From Deltaproteobacteria bacterium (GTDB taxonomy: Bacteria > Desulfobacterota > Desulfarculia > Desulfarculales > Desulfarculaceae): a stretch of 7,200 nt of DNA. A model generated the notes under the pieces. It was given only the letters and a program-made list of their open reading frames with translations. It ran no database searches and was not told the DNA's origin. The stretch spans positions 1-7,200 of the forward strand of contig JAKAGJ010000097.1 in the NCBI GenBank assembly GCA_021815655.1, given 5' to 3'. A program made the translations under genes and the position numbers. This document shows, piece by piece, positions 6,014 through 7,200 of this stretch (its first letter is position 1; each line of letters begins with the position of its first letter).

Positions 6014-6046
6014 GGGCGGGGGGCAGGGCCCTCCGCCCTTGTTTGT
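6014..6046 (+). terminator. Rho-independent terminator after the Lon-related protease gene
   Basis: GGGCGGGGGG (6014-6023) pairs with CCCTCCGCCC (6029-6038), a 10-bp stem with one G-T wobble and a 5-base loop, followed by TTGTTTGT (6039-6046). It starts 22 bases past the stop codon. Confidence 0.7.
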
Positions 6047-6185
6047 GGCGGTCATGGCCCCGCCGGCCGGGTCAAGCCTCCCGGCGCGCGGGCCGGCCTC
6101 CATGGCGCCGAGCCCGCCATAATCACTGGCTTTGTCATCGCTGTGCTGGTATTAATTACCATCCGGACACCATGGAGGCGCAGAC

Positions 6186-6509
6186 GTGGCCAGACAGACC
6201 AACACCGATGTGAACGGCAAGCCATTCGACCAGGAAACCCTCGCCGCGGTGTGGCGCAAGGCCGACCTGGTGGAGATGATGCACCCGGACCTCTACCGCT
6301 ACGACATCCGGGCCAGCCTGATGAGGTTCAGCGAGTACGGCCGCGAGTCCGAGCAGGGCTGGGAGGTGGACCACATCAAGCCTGTGGCCCTGGGCGGTAC
6401 CGACGACTTGGACAATCTCCAGCCCCTGCACTGGGAGAACAACCGCCGCAAGGGCGACGACTACCCCTGGGAGCCCGAGGAAGAGGCCTGGCCCCAATCG
6501 CGCTTTTAG
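6186..6509 (+). CDS. Small HNH endonuclease-domain protein
   Basis: A 107-residue protein whose second half is an HNH fold: WEVDHIKPVALGG (D62, H63), then DNLQPLHW (N78) and ENNRRKGD (N85/N86, K89). These supply the metal- and phosphate-binding residues of a single-strand-nicking or double-strand-cutting nuclease. The first half (VWRKADLVEMMHPDLYRYD) shows no recognised DNA-binding domain. No CxxC zinc pairs are present, unlike larger HNH enzymes. The start is GTG at 6186, fixed by GGAGG (6174-6178) 7 bases upstream. It stands alone between a terminator and a convergent gene, with no methylase, phage packaging or integrase gene visible, so it is not obviously part of a restriction or phage module. 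The domain call is firm; biological role is unknown. Confidence 0.85.
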   Translation: MARQTNTDVNGKPFDQETLAAVWRKADLVEMMHPDLYRYDIRASLMRFSEYGRESEQGWEVDHIKPVALGGTDDLDNLQPLHWENNRRKGDDYPWEPEEEAWPQSRF

Positions 6510-6526
6510 GGCGCGATCCCATCCAG

Positions 6527-6566
6527 CCAAAACAAGTGGGCGTGGCGGTCGGCCGCCACGCCCCCC
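6527..6566 (-). terminator. Hairpin terminator between convergent genes
   Basis: GGGCGTGGCGG (6538-6548) and CCGCCACGCCC (6553-6563) form a perfect 11-bp stem with a TCGG loop. Read on the minus strand, downstream of the radical SAM gene ending at 6604, it is followed by ACTTGTTTTGG, a short U-rich tail. On the plus strand no U-tract follows, so it mainly serves the minus-strand gene but may also slow readthrough from the HNH gene. Confidence 0.65.
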
Positions 6567-6603
6567 GTGTTCATGATCCCCGCTAAAGCGCTTGCCCGCC
6601 GCC

Positions 6604-7200
6604 CTAGAGGGCGCGCAGCCACTCCGGCTTGAGCTGCACTTGACCATTCAGGGCCGCGTCGATCAAGGCCAGGGTACGCTCCTGGTCCTGGGGCAGGCGG
6701 GCCTTCACCGGTAGGTAGTTGCTGGCGTGGTTGGCGTAGAACAGGCCGCCGCTCAGGTGGGTGTGGGCGATCATCTCCCTGAGTTCGCGCAACATGCCCA
6801 CGGCGTCGGGGTGGCTGAACTTGCCGGCCTGGGCCAGGTCGCCCAGGGGGGTGCCGGGCACGATCATAAGGGTGAGCGCGCCCACGAAGTCCGGGTCCAT
6901 GGCCGTGAGCAGCTCGCCCGTGGCCCGGGCGTGCTCCAGGCTGCGCTCCACCCCGCCGATGCCCAGGAGAACCGTCACCGAGACCTTGATGCCCGCCGCC
7001 TTGAGCCGTTGGCCCTGGGCGATGAGCTTCTCGGGCGTGGAGCCCTTGCATATGTCCTTGAGCACCTGGGCGTGGCCGGTTTCCACGCCGTAATAGGCGA
7101 TGCCCAGGCCCAGTTCCTTGAGCCGCCGCAGGTCCTGGTCGCTTTTCAGGGCCACGCTCTTGGCGTTGGCATAGGCCCCCACCCGGTTCACCCAGGGCAG
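6604..7200 (-). CDS. Radical SAM protein, C-terminal part (gene continues beyond the window)
   Basis: The last 198 residues of a radical S-adenosylmethionine protein with a HemN/Elp3-like TIM barrel. The visible part starts LPWVNRVGAYANAKS. It includes LGLGIAYYGVETG, the SAM/substrate-side strand with its Glu; RLKAAGIKVSVTVLLGIGG, a late barrel strand; and a C-terminal HASNYLPVKARLP motif near the end. The CxxxCxxC motif that would hold the 4Fe-4S cluster should lie upstream, outside the window, so catalytic completeness cannot be judged. Such proteins occur mainly in anaerobes and their reactions are mostly unknown. I do not assign a substrate. A hairpin terminator follows at 6538-6563. Confidence 0.85.
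   Translation of the reverse strand: MPWVNRVGAYANAKSVALKSDQDLRRLKELGLGIAYYGVETGHAQVLKDICKGSTPEKLIAQGQRLKAAGIKVSVTVLLGIGGVERSLEHARATGELLTAMDPDFVGALTLMIVPGTPLGDLAQAGKFSHPDAVGMLRELREMIAHTHLSGGLFYANHASNYLPVKARLPQDQERTLALIDAALNGQVQLKPEWLRAL

Noticed and set aside
6497..6517. 7-bp inverted repeat spanning the HNH stop codon
   Set aside because: No U-tract follows on either strand; the stronger 11-bp hairpin nearby explains termination better.
1..7200. CRISPR arrays, tRNA or rRNA genes, insertion sequences
   Set aside because: No regularly spaced repeats, tRNA-like cloverleaf, rRNA motifs or transposase-like protein were seen.

Overview
The window is GC-rich (roughly two-thirds G+C by eye). Its gene set resembles an anaerobic member of the former Deltaproteobacteria (Desulfobacterota, Desulfarculus-like). 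The basis is a short aconitase-family protein of the type common in sulfate reducers, a long Lon-related AAA protease, a radical SAM protein of anaerobes and sigma-54 promoters. The lineage is an inference from protein style and base composition, not a direct identification.

Layout. Positions 41-1957 (minus) encode an aconitase-superfamily hydro-lyase of 638 residues, with its own sigma-70-type promoter at 2008-2036. Upstream of it, 2134-2430 (minus) encodes a 98-residue four-cysteine protein of unknown function, closed by a hairpin at 2056-2079. A gene-free, locally AT-rich stretch (2431-3014) separates it from a divergent gene at 3015-3395 (plus) for a small, degenerate CheY-like receiver protein. 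After a terminator, 3544-5991 (plus) encodes an 815-residue Lon-related AAA+ protease with a clear Ser-Lys dyad, again followed by a hairpin terminator. A small HNH-domain gene (6186-6509, plus, GTG start) then converges on a partial radical SAM gene (6604-7200, minus) whose N-terminal part lies outside the window.

The most interesting structure is the divergent control region at 2431-3014. It holds two sigma-54 (-24/-12) promoters pointing outward. One is a complete match to TGGCACG-N4-TTGCW on the minus strand (2486-2501) and serves the four-cysteine protein. The other is a good match on the plus strand (2808-2823) and serves the receiver protein. Almost exactly midway between the two predicted start sites is a 7+7 inverted repeat with a 10-base spacer (2641-2664), which has the TGT-N10-ACA layout of an enhancer-binding-protein site. 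This suggests one activator co-inducing the two genes. The leader of the receiver gene also holds two 14-bp perfect palindromes side by side.

The second notable point is the aconitase-like protein. It keeps the three Fe-S cysteines and most catalytic residues but has unusual residues at several first-shell positions: CGGGG where CTNS is usual, His where Asn or Thr is usual, and Pro where the substrate-binding Asn is usual. It may be a divergent paralogue with altered substrate. Apart from the divergent pair, the genes have separate promoters or terminators, and no conventional multi-gene operon is visible.
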